In this document: positions 9,545 through 18,740 of the stretch, in pieces
How positions within the stretch are numbered: position 1 is the first letter of the stretch
How the letters are laid out: each line of letters starts with the position of its first letter
Origin: Photobacterium sp. CCB-ST2H9
GTDB lineage: Bacteria > Pseudomonadota > Gammaproteobacteria > Enterobacterales > Vibrionaceae
Direction: 5' to 3'
NCBI RefSeq assembly: GCF_023151555.2
Contig: NZ_CP100426.1
Span: 1,178,001-1,242,000 of the forward strand
Length of the DNA: 64,000 nt
Position numbers and translations under genes: made by a program
The notes under the pieces: generated by a model
Seen by the model: the letters and a program-made list of their open reading frames with translations, nothing else
Told to the model about the DNA's origin: nothing
Database searches by the model: none

Positions 9545-12166
9545 TTAAGTCCTGTTTGGGACAAAACGGGGTCTGAGAGACCTGATCACATCAATGACCG
9601 ATAAGACAATCTGTACAACAGTCGCGAGTATTTTTGGGCCGTGCCGGACCAGACGCCGGTAGCCGTCGAGTCCCACCTGAAGAACCGCCTGCATGCTCGA
9701 CAGCGGCTTATCCGATGCATAAGACTGCTGCCATTTCGCCCAGGTGTCGGCACGGGCAAAAGTGCACTGCACATAATCAATCCGTTGTTGCGTACTCAGG
9801 CGATCCAGCTGCAGGCCGAGCATCCCCTGACGGGCAAAGGCGATGATGGCCGGGAACACAAAGGACTGGTTCCCGCGGCTGAGGACCACTTCCAGTTTCT
9901 GCGTCGCCATCGCTTGCAGCCGCTCACTGTCTCCGTCAGCCAGTTCAATCCGCATGCCGCCCAGCGAGAAATCCTTGAGAACAGCCTGCAGCAAATGACC
10001 GGAATGCAGCCGGATTGCTACCGGAATGGACACTTCTACCCGGTGATCCCGACGCACCTGCTTGGCTTCCACCGCAACCGCCACGGCAGCGCCAAGGATC
10101 AGCAGGTTATAAAGTGTCCAGAGAAGGTTCACCAGCACGGTGGTGAACTCATGATCCGGACCCCAGCCTAAGCGGTACACACCCACGCCCAGACCCAGCA
10201 CATTCAGGAGCACCAGCACCAGATAAGGCCGTGAGATCACCCAGTCATAATGCGATTCTTCCACCAGGCCGCCTTTCGCGGTGACGTTAAATTTGCCTTT
10301 ATGCGGGGCGAACAGCGCCACCGTTGTCGGGCGGGCGATGTACCAGGCCAGCACGGTTTCATACACTTCTCCCCAGAAGGAGTAGCGGTAATCCCCCTGC
10401 ATCCGCGAATTGGTCAAGCTGGCGTGGATCATGTGCGGCAGCACATACAGCACAATCGCCATCGCTGGTGCATAAATGATGTATTCATGCAGCAGCAGGA
10501 ACGCCAGTGGTGCAGTCAGAAAAACCAGCCGCGGAATACCCGAGAGAAAATGCAGCATGGCATTGGCATAACAGAGTCGCTGGGACAGCTTGAGTCCTTT
10601 ACCGGTCAGCGGATTATCGACCCGGAAAATCTGCGCCATCCCGCGTGCCCAGCGGATCCGCTGCCCCACATGAGCAGAGAGCGTTTCAGTCGCCAGACCC
10701 GCTGAAATCGGCTGTTTCAGGTACGCCGAGTGATAGCCCAGACGATGCATCCGCAGCGAGGTATGCGCATCTTCAGTGACGGTTTCCACCGCAATGCCGC
10801 CCACTTCTTCCAGCGGGGCACGACGAAGCACCGCACAGGATCCGCAAAAGAAAGTGGCATCCCACAGGTCATTGCCGTCCTGAATCAGGCCATAAAAAAG
10901 ATTGCCTTCATTCGGGATATTCCGGAAATTCGACAGATTCCGCTCAAAGGGATCCGGTGAAAAGAAATGGTGCGGTGTCTGAATCAGCGCCAGTTTCGGA
11001 TCCTTGAGAAACAGTCCCATTGTCAGCTGAAAGAACGCCCGGGCCGGAATATGGTCACAGTCGAATATCGCAACATACTCACCGCTCGATTGTCTGAGCG
11101 CATAGTTGATGTTGCCCGCTTTGGCATGCTCATTGGTCGGACGGCGAATATAGTGAACTCCGACTTCATCGGCAAAGTCACGAAAGCTGTCCCGTTTCCC
11201 GTCATCCAGAATATAGATATTCAGTTTATCCTTCGGCCAGTCGACACCCAGTGAGGCGTACACTGTGGCACGCACCACATCCAGATCTTCATTGTAGGTC
11301 GGGATCATGATGTCAATCGTCGGCCAGAGTTCAGTGTCTGACGGCAGCGCAACAGGCTTACGGTTTAACGGCCAGATATTCTGGAAATATCCCAGCATCA
11401 GCACCAGCCAGGCATAAGTTTCAGCGAGCAGCAGCAGGCAGCCCAGCCCCAGAGCCAGCGGTTCATCCCAGTTCAGGGTGGACGTATACCGCCACCACAG
11501 GTAACGGCACGAAGCGGTTACCGACAGGATAATCAGCAACAATGTCGGAAAATGTCCGGGCATGCGCCGGAACATCATCGCCAGCGCCCAGAGCAGCAAC
11601 ACGAAAACCGTCTGTGCCTGCAGGCCAAACGGCACCGTGAAACAAATCAGGGCCAGCAAGACCACAACACACAACAGCATCAGGTTCACCACCTTACCCG
11701 TCCGGCTGTCTTTGAGGATCGCCCTGAAATTTTCGGTATCGGATTCGGTTGCCTGCTGTTCCAGCCATTGCACGGCAATGCTGAGACGTTGCAGCGGCAG
11801 GTAAAAGATCTGAGCTGACCCGCGATAGGCCCGGCCCAGCCACGTCTGCAACCAGCCCTTAATATCCACGGGCGCATGCTGCCTGACACACAGCAGCCAC
11901 AGGCTTTGGATCAGAAAACGGATCGGATCCAGCCAGACAGGGGCCGCAAAGTTGATCTGCGGATAATAGACAAGGGGCAGTCGCCAGGCCGGTACACCGG
12001 CCACTTCCGGCTTCAGCAACAGAAACGCAAAGACCAGCCAGCACCCGAGCACCAAATGCCCCAAACCGGTCATTGGTTTCCCGCCTTCACGCTCAAAGGC
12101 TGCTTTCTGCGCCTGAAACTGCCCGACCACCCAGGCTTTAAAAATGAAATTCAAGGGGTTCAACAT
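9545..12166 (-). CDS. bcsA: cellulose synthase catalytic subunit BcsA
   Basis: BcsA is the inner-membrane processive GT2 enzyme that polymerises UDP-glucose into cellulose and threads the chain across the membrane. The 873-residue protein shows the complete catalytic set: DDG at residues 321-323, the metal-binding DCD at 369-371, TED at 464-466 and QRIRW at 502-506, flanked by transmembrane helices. A C-terminal PilZ domain begins with RRDHRVEVSIP, holding the RxxxR c-di-GMP motif, and includes DFSLGGMRI. Synthesis should therefore be switched on allosterically by c-di-GMP. The start lacks a clear ribosome site and lies 15 nt after bcsQ, consistent with coupling. Confidence 0.96.
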   Translation of the reverse strand: MLNPLNFIFKAWVVGQFQAQKAAFEREGGKPMTGLGHLVLGCWLVFAFLLLKPEVAGVPAWRLPLVYYPQINFAAPVWLDPIRFLIQSLWLLCVRQHAPVDIKGWLQTWLGRAYRGSAQIFYLPLQRLSIAVQWLEQQATESDTENFRAILKDSRTGKVVNLMLLCVVVLLALICFTVPFGLQAQTVFVLLLWALAMMFRRMPGHFPTLLLIILSVTASCRYLWWRYTSTLNWDEPLALGLGCLLLLAETYAWLVLMLGYFQNIWPLNRKPVALPSDTELWPTIDIMIPTYNEDLDVVRATVYASLGVDWPKDKLNIYILDDGKRDSFRDFADEVGVHYIRRPTNEHAKAGNINYALRQSSGEYVAIFDCDHIPARAFFQLTMGLFLKDPKLALIQTPHHFFSPDPFERNLSNFRNIPNEGNLFYGLIQDGNDLWDATFFCGSCAVLRRAPLEEVGGIAVETVTEDAHTSLRMHRLGYHSAYLKQPISAGLATETLSAHVGQRIRWARGMAQIFRVDNPLTGKGLKLSQRLCYANAMLHFLSGIPRLVFLTAPLAFLLLHEYIIYAPAMAIVLYVLPHMIHASLTNSRMQGDYRYSFWGEVYETVLAWYIARPTTVALFAPHKGKFNVTAKGGLVEESHYDWVISRPYLVLVLLNVLGLGVGVYRLGWGPDHEFTTVLVNLLWTLYNLLILGAAVAVAVEAKQVRRDHRVEVSIPVAIRLHSGHLLQAVLKDFSLGGMRIELADGDSERLQAMATQKLEVVLSRGNQSFVFPAIIAFARQGMLGLQLDRLSTQQRIDYVQCTFARADTWAKWQQSYASDKPLSSMQAVLQVGLDGYRRLVRHGPKILATVVQIVLSVIDVIRSLRPRFVPNRT

Positions 12167-12181
12167 AGTTCAATGTTCGAA

Positions 12182-12955
12182 TCAGTGTGATGACAGCTGC
12201 GCAATACACCAGAGTGCCAGCGACTGATAATCTCTGGCGGCCTGACTGCCGGGCGAGTAGTGCTGTACTGTGGTCAGGTTGGCGGCGCTGTCCATGAGTG
12301 CGATATCCCGGTGCAGGACAACCGGAGATAACAGCGGCCCCAGCTCGTTTTTCATGACCAGCATAAAATCACGGCTGAGTTCTGTTTCCGGCTGAAACTG
12401 ATTCAGAACAAACTTCAGCGTCGTCTGATTCTCTGGGCCTGCGGATCCGTCAAACAGAGGCATGTTGTGCTGAAGCACAGCATAGCTGGCTGCATCCGGC
12501 GTCAGCACGACCAGCACCAAATCAAATTGTACAGAGGCATTCAGGGTATTCAGCCATTGCAGATCGCTGGCCACCAGATGATAAAGCTGCCAGTGTTCCC
12601 GCTCATCGTCGCGTTTCACCCGGGACAGCGAGTTCACCAGTTCAGAAAGATACAAAGCCCGTTGCGCGGTAAAACGGCTGAGGAAAGACTGACTCAGTTG
12701 CCCGAAAGGCAAAAATGCCACCCCGTGCGGACTTTCAAAGCCGGACGCAAACCAATCTCCGGAATCGCAGATACCGCTGGCCCAGCCATCGGTATGACTA
12801 AAAGGCATGCCAAGGTTCAGCCGGAGGACATTGACGGGATCGGTATCCACCACCAGCACATCTTTCTGCACCTGAACCAGCGACTGTGCCAGATGGGCTG
12901 TCACCGTATTTGATCCCGCCCCACCGCGAAGACTGACGATCGCGACGCGTTTCAT
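12182..12955 (-). CDS. bcsQ: cellulose biosynthesis protein BcsQ (ParA/MinD-like NTPase)
   Basis: BcsQ belongs to the SIMIBI class and works with BcsR in assembly, polar localisation and activation of the cellulose machine. The 257-residue product begins MKRVAIVSLRGGAGSNTVTA, a deviant P-loop, followed by VLVVDTDP and a conserved FLPFGQLS segment. The loop reads GGAGSNT without the usual lysine before the Thr; the E. coli K-12 protein likewise has GGVGTTT, so this is a family trait rather than decay. It overlaps bcsR by ATGA and precedes bcsA by 15 nt. Confidence 0.88.
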   Translation of the reverse strand: MKRVAIVSLRGGAGSNTVTAHLAQSLVQVQKDVLVVDTDPVNVLRLNLGMPFSHTDGWASGICDSGDWFASGFESPHGVAFLPFGQLSQSFLSRFTAQRALYLSELVNSLSRVKRDDEREHWQLYHLVASDLQWLNTLNASVQFDLVLVVLTPDAASYAVLQHNMPLFDGSAGPENQTTLKFVLNQFQPETELSRDFMLVMKNELGPLLSPVVLHRDIALMDSAANLTTVQHYSPGSQAARDYQSLALWCIAQLSSH

Positions 12956-13167
12956 AAAGCTTTCGCAACACCCGGCTGACGGCTGTGCCGACGCTGCGGC
13001 TCAGCGCCGGACTGAGACGAAACCGGCATTAGCGAGTCTCCCCGAAAAATGAGCCATTTGCGTTTTGCATTGGTATAAGTCTCATTTTCAGTCATCTCAA
13101 TATAATCATGGTGCGGCATTTTGTAAGACGCATAGATAGCGTCAATATCTTTGGCTGGCACGGACAC
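12952..13167 (-). CDS. bcsR: BcsR-like small cellulose regulatory protein
   Basis: This 71-residue protein is the first gene of the leftward operon, in the position of bcsR. The N-terminal half (DIDAIYASYKMPHHDYIEM followed by a KRKWLIF segment) fits the short helical BcsR family, which forms a complex with BcsQ and supports BcsA expression. The C-terminal 20 residues are basic and low in predicted order. The start is uncertain: GTG at 13167 and GTG at 13161 are both possible, with only a weak GTGGTG upstream. The stop overlaps the bcsQ start as ATGA. The assignment rests more on position than on sequence. Confidence 0.65.
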   Translation of the reverse strand: MSVPAKDIDAIYASYKMPHHDYIEMTENETYTNAKRKWLIFRGDSLMPVSSQSGAEPQRRHSRQPGVAKAL

Positions 13168-13648
13168 GTATTATCACCACTTGTTAAAAAATATAAATAT
13201 TTGAACCACAAAGGAACCAATGAGAATGATTCGTTGATTCAATAAGAAAATAGATTGTTTTTTTATTAACTTTTGTAATACATAATGCTCAAAAAAATCC
13301 CACAAAATAATCCTGTTTTTCAAGCTTGTATAATTAGAGAAATGAAAATAAGACCGGATGGCCATCTTCATTTGCCAAATAATTATCTATAGAATTTATC
13401 CAACTCGCAACCAAACACATACCAAAACATTTGAATGCTTGTAAAAACATATAAATAGATGTTTACTGCAACCCGTTCACGGCGATGATAAAAGAAATAG
13501 CGCCAATATGTTTCACTTTTTAACCAGATTCTATATGATCTGCGTGTATTTTTGGCACAACCTTTCTTGATGCCTGCACCTGCGATTCCCGACCACAGTG
13601 CGTTCATGACGCACATTCTGATTGGGTGACTATTTTTTGGTACAATTT
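13168..13648. promoter_or_regulatory. divergent AT-rich promoter region between bcsR and bcsE
   Basis: This stretch of about 480 bases separates the leftward bcsRQABZC and rightward bcsEFG units and must hold both promoters. It is strongly AT-rich, with runs of A and T. Two leftward open frames inside it (about 65 and 77 codons) lack plausible protein composition or ribosome sites and were left out. No riboswitch of the c-di-GMP class was recognised. Confidence 0.5.
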
Positions 13649-15250
13649 ATGTCTATATATCAAGGCAGGCTGCCTGTTGAAAAAAAAGAATCTCGCTCGG
13701 TATATGTTAATTTATTTGGACATAAATCTGTTGCAACCGATTACCTGATTTCGACAAATAAACAGAATCAAAACATAACGTTCACATGTCTGAATGATAA
13801 AGACAGCTTTTACAGCGGACTGAATGAAGAAATATTACCTGAATTAAAATCATCTCTGAAGCGTCAAGGGAATCGAATTTATTTCCTGACAAAAAATATG
13901 TCAGAACGTTCCCTTCATGTTGAAAAAATCATTCAGGATATTTTTCGTATTCGCATTTCGAAGCAATCAAACTTGACGTTGCTCATTCCTGATATTCTGC
14001 TGGCCAATTTATCGCAGCAGAACCTCGGGCAATTATTTGAATTGCTCAAACAATATGCAACTCAGCGGCATTTAACCATTGAGGTTTTGCTGTATGGCTC
14101 GCAGGCTGTCTCAGTCAGGCCCGCATTACTGGCGCTCAACCCTCTGCTGGCCGGACTGGCAACCATGACGGCCGTCAGCCCCGGTAAATACCAGTATCAG
14201 ATTGCTTTCTGGGCCAGTCGTCAGGGTATCCGGGCCGACGAAACCTGGCTGATCAGCCGGGAATCCGCCGGAGAGCTGGTCGTGCTCCCTCCGTCTGAAT
14301 CTGCCCTTCCGGCGCAAACGGCAACGAATACGGATCAGTCGCCCGTCATTCTGAGCCGAGAAGCGCTGAATGAGAGAGAGCAGCCAAACGACTCGTTACA
14401 AATCATACCTTCCAACCAGGCTGTTCTGAGCGATGCTGAGCGGCCGGGGAATGCGACCCTTATTCTGGGCTGCGGATCGCCCGAAATGATCCGCCAGCTG
14501 GCTGTTGATTGCTTCCGCATCAGGCAACAAGCCGGCCCGAAACTGAAAATTATCATCCGGGAAACACGCCAGTGCCTGCGATACAGCGATGAAGCCTTTC
14601 TTCTCAAAGCGGGCGTGAATTTAATCGTGCCGTATCAACTGCCTTTCACCCGGCTGATGAGTCAGGCTGAAGCCATCCAGTACCAGGTGCTGACGCGTCC
14701 CCTGCCGGAAGACACAGAAGAACTGCTGTCTTTCGACTTGTGCTATGAACACAGAGGTTACCTGGAGAACCCGGTGTTTGCTCAGTACTGCCATCAGATC
14801 ATGCAGCGCTCGACGCCATCTCAGCTGAGATTCGCTCTTGTGCAACTCAGCCTGTTACCCGGGATGAAAGCAGAAGAGTGCCTGCGCCTGTGTCATATCC
14901 GGCGCAACGGCGATGTCGTCACGGCCTGTCATGGCGCGCTCTATGTTCTGTTCAGTGCGATTCGACAGACTGATATTCACACCGCGCTGAACAATATTTT
15001 TGATTTCCCGGTCCGGGATCTGTTTCACCAGATCCGGATCATTCACACCCATCACGATACAGAGTGTGAATTGAAAGCCGTGACCGAAGATGCGGTCTCT
15101 GTCTCCGGGTTGAGCGCATCCGGCACCACGGAACCGGACCACTTTTACAGGCGATCATCCGGACATTCATCAGGCCACGCATCAGGCAGACATGAGGGCG
15201 TGCCACTGTTTGCTGTCCCGAAACCTATCCAGTTACAAGGTGATTCATGA
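13649..15250 (+). CDS. bcsE: c-di-GMP-binding cellulose regulator BcsE
   Basis: BcsE is a cytoplasmic protein that binds c-di-GMP and enhances cellulose synthesis in the enterobacterial-type Bcs complex. The product of 533 residues has an N-terminal degenerate NTPase-like region, a middle domain, and a GIL domain containing IIIRETRQCLRYSDEAFLLKAG. The I-site-like RxxD motif is Arg311-Tyr-Ser-Asp314, counted from the ATG at 13649. The C-terminal tail (from about residue 490) is Ser/His-rich and probably disordered. A TTG nine codons upstream is a possible alternative start. It overlaps bcsF by ATGA. Confidence 0.88.
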   Translation: MSIYQGRLPVEKKESRSVYVNLFGHKSVATDYLISTNKQNQNITFTCLNDKDSFYSGLNEEILPELKSSLKRQGNRIYFLTKNMSERSLHVEKIIQDIFRIRISKQSNLTLLIPDILLANLSQQNLGQLFELLKQYATQRHLTIEVLLYGSQAVSVRPALLALNPLLAGLATMTAVSPGKYQYQIAFWASRQGIRADETWLISRESAGELVVLPPSESALPAQTATNTDQSPVILSREALNEREQPNDSLQIIPSNQAVLSDAERPGNATLILGCGSPEMIRQLAVDCFRIRQQAGPKLKIIIRETRQCLRYSDEAFLLKAGVNLIVPYQLPFTRLMSQAEAIQYQVLTRPLPEDTEELLSFDLCYEHRGYLENPVFAQYCHQIMQRSTPSQLRFALVQLSLLPGMKAEECLRLCHIRRNGDVVTACHGALYVLFSAIRQTDIHTALNNIFDFPVRDLFHQIRIIHTHHDTECELKAVTEDAVSVSGLSASGTTEPDHFYRRSSGHSSGHASGRHEGVPLFAVPKPIQLQGDS

Positions 15251-15393
15251 ACGTTGACGACTTTCTCCTGACAGCCGGTATCAGCCTGCTGATTGGCCTG
15301 GTTCTGGGCTATTTCGGACGTGAGCTCACCGCCAAGGGTATCCGGGTGTACCGGAGCCATTTCAGGCGTTCACACTACTTTGAACAAGACTAA
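15247..15393 (+). CDS. bcsF: BcsF, small membrane adaptor of the cellulose complex
   Basis: A 48-residue protein begins with the ATG that overlaps the bcsE stop as ATGA and ends at TAA 15391-15393. It has one transmembrane helix (about residues 8-22, AGISLLIGLVLGYFG) followed by a basic segment with RVYRSHFRR. In E. coli BcsF is an inner-membrane peptide that recruits BcsE to the synthase complex and is needed with BcsG. Its size, single helix and place between bcsE and bcsG support the call. Confidence 0.85.
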   Translation: MNVDDFLLTAGISLLIGLVLGYFGRELTAKGIRVYRSHFRRSHYFEQD

Positions 15394-15418
15394 CAAAACC
15401 GACAAACAGTAAGCGCAC

Positions 15419-17083
15419 ATGACGACCCAATTTACTTCCCGAACTGCTCAGCCCCTGCAAGGGTTGGGTTGGTGGAATGTCTATTTCATCATTAAAATTG
15501 CTCTCTTCCTGCAAGGCATTCTCAGCTTTCACCCGCTCGAAAACTTCGCGCTGGTTATCTTCCTGCTCTTGCCGCTGAAAGGCAGATTGCTGCAGATCCT
15601 GAGACTGATGATTGCGATCCCGGCAGCCGCCTGGCTGATGCATTACGATTCTTATTTGCCGCCGCTGGAACGGCTATGGGCTCAGATGGGCCAGTTGATG
15701 CAGTTTGAGTGGCATTACCTGCTGGAACTGACGGGCCGGGTTATCTCTTTTCAGACCCTGACGGCACTGTTTGCTGTCGCAGCCGGTTATTCTCTGCTCA
15801 ACCGTGTGCTGCGAGTCTCGGTTATTGTAGTGGCGACCCTGATTGTCATCAGCCTGCCCGCAGCGCAAATACCGGCTGCTGTTGCCCAGCCAGAACAGCA
15901 GACTCTCAGCGAGAAGACTATTCCTGACAACCACACTGTGCCTGACAGCCAGACGGTTACAACTGCGACATCTGTGACGTCCCCGACCGGGACCGATGAC
16001 GCATCACTGAATACTTATCTGTCCGGATTTTTTGACACCGAATCCGAACGTCAGGTGTTGTTTGACAACCGCGCCCAAACCGCTGCACCCTTTGATCTGC
16101 TGTTCCTGAGTCTCTGCTCTGTTGCCTGGGATGATATCGAAATCGCCGGACTGTCCGATCACCCATTGTTCAAAGAATTCGATGTCCTCTTTGATCGGTA
16201 CAATGCCGCAACCTCTTACAGCGGTCCGGCCGTGATCCGTCTGCTGCGCGCAAGCTGTGGTCAGGAAACCCATCGTCAGCTGTTCTCAGGCGCACCCTCA
16301 CAGCAGTGTTACCTGTTTGATAATCTGAAAAGACTCGGTTTTGAAGAGAACCTGATCATGAACCATGACGGGGTCTTCGATAACTTCCTGCAGTTGATCA
16401 AAACCGAAGGGCAGGTCAGTGCCGATTTGATGCCACAACAGGGCTTTCCCCCCTATCAGAAAGCATTTGACGGCAAGCCCGTTTACCGGGACCGACAGGT
16501 GCTGGAAGATTGGTTCACGCACCGGCAATCCGATCACAGCGAAAAGGTGGTGACACTCTACAACACCATTTCCCTGCATGACGGCAACCGGATCATCCGC
16601 GGTGATACATCGACCAGCATGGCCAGCTACAAAACCCGGCTGAAGAACCTGCTTGATGACCTGTATGCGTTCTTCCAGACCCTGAAACAGTCAGAGCGCA
16701 ACATTGTGGTGGTCATGATCCCGGAACATGGTGCCGGAATGAAAGGAGACCGGATGCAGATTTCCGGCATGCGTGAAATACCGTCTGAATCGATCACGCA
16801 TATTCCGGTCGGTCTGAAAATCTTCGGCAAAGGCATGGTCCGGTCGGGCGCTCCGGTTCACGTCACTGCGCCCTCCAGCCATCTGGCCCTGTCGCAGCTG
16901 ATCAGTAACGTTCTGGCACAAAATCCGTATGAAACCGGACATTTTGACCCGGCCAGCCTGATCAAAAACCTGCCGGAAACCCCAAGGGTCTCGCAAAATG
17001 AAGGCTCGACCGTCATTGATGTCAATGGCAAGCCATACATCTCGCTGGACGGCAACACCTGGTCGGCGTACCCGGCCCATTGA
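15419..17083 (+). CDS. bcsG: cellulose phosphoethanolamine transferase BcsG
   Basis: BcsG transfers phosphoethanolamine from phospholipid to cellulose in the periplasm. The 554-residue protein has about four or five N-terminal transmembrane helices (residues 20-150), a Ser/Thr-rich linker (about 155-205), then a sulfatase-fold catalytic domain. The nucleophile appears as Ser234 in LSLCSVAWDDIE, next to Cys233, and the metal site as Glu436-His437 in IPEHGAGMKGD; these match Ser278 and Glu442/His443 of E. coli. All expected catalytic features are intact, so phosphoethanolamine cellulose is predicted. It follows bcsF after 25 nt and ends before a hairpin. Confidence 0.93.
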   Translation: MTTQFTSRTAQPLQGLGWWNVYFIIKIALFLQGILSFHPLENFALVIFLLLPLKGRLLQILRLMIAIPAAAWLMHYDSYLPPLERLWAQMGQLMQFEWHYLLELTGRVISFQTLTALFAVAAGYSLLNRVLRVSVIVVATLIVISLPAAQIPAAVAQPEQQTLSEKTIPDNHTVPDSQTVTTATSVTSPTGTDDASLNTYLSGFFDTESERQVLFDNRAQTAAPFDLLFLSLCSVAWDDIEIAGLSDHPLFKEFDVLFDRYNAATSYSGPAVIRLLRASCGQETHRQLFSGAPSQQCYLFDNLKRLGFEENLIMNHDGVFDNFLQLIKTEGQVSADLMPQQGFPPYQKAFDGKPVYRDRQVLEDWFTHRQSDHSEKVVTLYNTISLHDGNRIIRGDTSTSMASYKTRLKNLLDDLYAFFQTLKQSERNIVVVMIPEHGAGMKGDRMQISGMREIPSESITHIPVGLKIFGKGMVRSGAPVHVTAPSSHLALSQLISNVLAQNPYETGHFDPASLIKNLPETPRVSQNEGSTVIDVNGKPYISLDGNTWSAYPAH

Positions 17084-17106
17084 CGCCCGTCTCCTCAGAC
17101 AGCACA

Positions 17107-17131
17107 ACACGCCACCGGTCAGGTGGCGTGT
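17107..17131. terminator. hairpin between convergent bcsG and the S41-like gene
   Basis: The perfect 10-bp inverted repeat ACACGCCACC/GGTGGCGTGT has a 5-nt loop and lies between the two convergent stop codons. The U-tract is weak (CACTTTA on the right), so termination efficiency is uncertain. Confidence 0.65.
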
Positions 17132-17155
17132 CACTTTAGACTGGACATTAAGCTC

Positions 17156-18574
17156 TCAGAACCCGTAGAACACCAGCTCATAAGCAGGAATGAATGCATG
17201 GGCAGGCGTGAATTCTGCGGAACTCTCCGTAGGTTGAATGCCCTCGCTGTCCAGACGATTTCCGTTTATATCCACCAGCCAGAATTCAGGCACAGAAAGC
17301 CCAAGTGAATCAGACAATGCAACATACGATGGCTCGGCATAAGCGCCCTGCGTCACACTGCCAAAATGTTTCACCTGGGGCTGTGTTTTGACGGCCAGGG
17401 CCAGAATCTCAGCAGCCCCGGCAGTATCCCGATTCGTGACCAGATAGACCGGCTGACTGTATTGCACCGGCCCTTCTGGCCTGAACGTCACAAAGTTCAC
17501 GGAAGCCCCCGGACGTTCAAAGCCAAAGACGGGCATCTCAGTCGTAAAAAAACGTTCGGCAACTAATTGCGCCGTGAGGTAAGAGCCGCCGGGATTTCCG
17601 GTCAGATCCAGGATCAATGCACGGGTGTGCTGCAGCTCCGCCAGAATCAGATCCAGTTGTTGCCTGATGTCCGCTTCATTTTGCTGACTCAGATGGCTGA
17701 CCAGCATCACACCGATATTGTCCTGTGTTTCTCCCCAGTAAAACATCGGATGGTCACCGCCAGAAGATTTCAGCGACTGCGTCAGCAGGTAATGTTCCAC
17801 GGCCTGCAAATACGCATTTTTGCTGCCAGTCTGAGCCGAATAGGGGTTCAGCCAGGCCTTCTCGGGGAAAGCCTCTTCACCGGGTAAAGTGTCCTTGCCG
17901 GCTTGTCGCTGAAAACCGAGATGCTGGCTCAGCGCAGAGGGTCGGCGATAAGGCTGCGAGGTTACACCATCCTGATGGACCAGCACCTGAAACATCGACA
18001 GCTCGCCCAGCATCGCAATGACTTCATTTGGTCCCGGTTCCTGAGATGTCGCGCGGGAAGCTCTGTCACCGTCCGGAATCAACTGCGACATACGCTCTGC
18101 CAGCACCGGATTATTTTCAAGAACAGACCAGACCCGTTGGGTCTCATGAAGGCCAACCGTCATTTCCCGGTCTGCCGCAGCACCGGAGGTCACAACAATC
18201 TTCACCAGATCTGAATTGTCCCGGCCACCGGTATCTTCTGCCCATAATCTGAAGGTGTAAGTGCCGGCCATGGCGATATCAATCACGGTAGCCTGTTCCC
18301 GGTCCCCATCGATGATATTGACCGGCTGAGGGCCCGACGCCAGACTCCAGCTGACCTTCCGGATATCGTATACACTGAGATAGCTTTTCACTTTGCCCTG
18401 AAGCGTGAGGCTGTTCACCGGCAAAGTCAGCACCTGATCCCGGCCCGCATCCACGGTCGGTTTGGTCAGCTTCTCCGCATCTTTCGCGATACCATCAGAG
18501 CCGCAGCCCAAAAGCATCGTGGTTACCAGCAGCATACTGCTCAGAAAAAAGGGGCGCATCTGGAATTTTTGCAT
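17156..18574 (-). CDS. S41-fold lipoprotein lacking catalytic Ser and Lys (predicted pseudo-protease)
   Basis: The 472-residue product has a lipoprotein signal (lipobox LLGC near residue 24), an Ig/PKD-like domain (about 40-130, with TVDAGRDQVLTL and GTYTFRLWAEDTGG) and a C-terminal S41 peptidase fold (about 300-460, with ALILDLTGNPGGS). In C-terminal processing proteases the dyad lies in TASASE and, 25 residues later, in TFGKG. Aligned without gaps, this protein reads TAGAAE (Gly386) and TQGAY (Ala411), so both Ser and Lys are missing. It probably binds rather than cleaves. The gene is leftward, next to the DUF2860/RstBA cluster, and carries the same upstream direct repeat as those genes. 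Start at ATG 18574 with a weak ribosome site. Confidence 0.75.
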   Translation of the reverse strand: MQKFQMRPFFLSSMLLVTTMLLGCGSDGIAKDAEKLTKPTVDAGRDQVLTLPVNSLTLQGKVKSYLSVYDIRKVSWSLASGPQPVNIIDGDREQATVIDIAMAGTYTFRLWAEDTGGRDNSDLVKIVVTSGAAADREMTVGLHETQRVWSVLENNPVLAERMSQLIPDGDRASRATSQEPGPNEVIAMLGELSMFQVLVHQDGVTSQPYRRPSALSQHLGFQRQAGKDTLPGEEAFPEKAWLNPYSAQTGSKNAYLQAVEHYLLTQSLKSSGGDHPMFYWGETQDNIGVMLVSHLSQQNEADIRQQLDLILAELQHTRALILDLTGNPGGSYLTAQLVAERFFTTEMPVFGFERPGASVNFVTFRPEGPVQYSQPVYLVTNRDTAGAAEILALAVKTQPQVKHFGSVTQGAYAEPSYVALSDSLGLSVPEFWLVDINGNRLDSEGIQPTESSAEFTPAHAFIPAYELVFYGF

Positions 18575-18676
18575 GACTGAATCTCTCTTCGTTCCGCTGA
18601 AAATACAGATCGTTCATTGACTGAGAGCAGCTTAATGCCTGAAATCACAAGAGGCTGTGGTAATCGTTAGACCGTG

Positions 18677-18693
18677 TGTGACACTTTGTGACC
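18677..18693. promoter_or_regulatory. RstA-like direct-repeat box upstream of the S41-like gene
   Basis: TGTGACACTTTGTGACC contains two TGTGAC copies with a 10-bp period, the arrangement expected for OmpR-family response regulators. It lies about 100 bp upstream of the S41-like start codon. Copies of the same element occur at 19810-19826 and 22274-22290 in the same orientation relative to leftward genes. Confidence 0.55.
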
Positions 18694-18740
18694 ATTTCAG
18701 CCGCAGTGACCCCGCAAACCCTCCGGCATTGAACACATCG

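Noticed and set aside
12182..12955. Missing P-loop lysine in BcsQ as a sign of inactivation
   Set aside because: The E. coli K-12 BcsQ P-loop (GGVGTTT) also lacks it, so it is a feature of the family.
13174..13616. Two leftward open frames of 65 and 77 codons between bcsR and bcsE
   Set aside because: AT-driven composition, no ribosome sites and no plausible protein features; the region is a divergent promoter.
13168..13648. c-di-GMP riboswitch ahead of the bcs genes
   Set aside because: The conserved core of the GEMM-type aptamer was not present on either strand.
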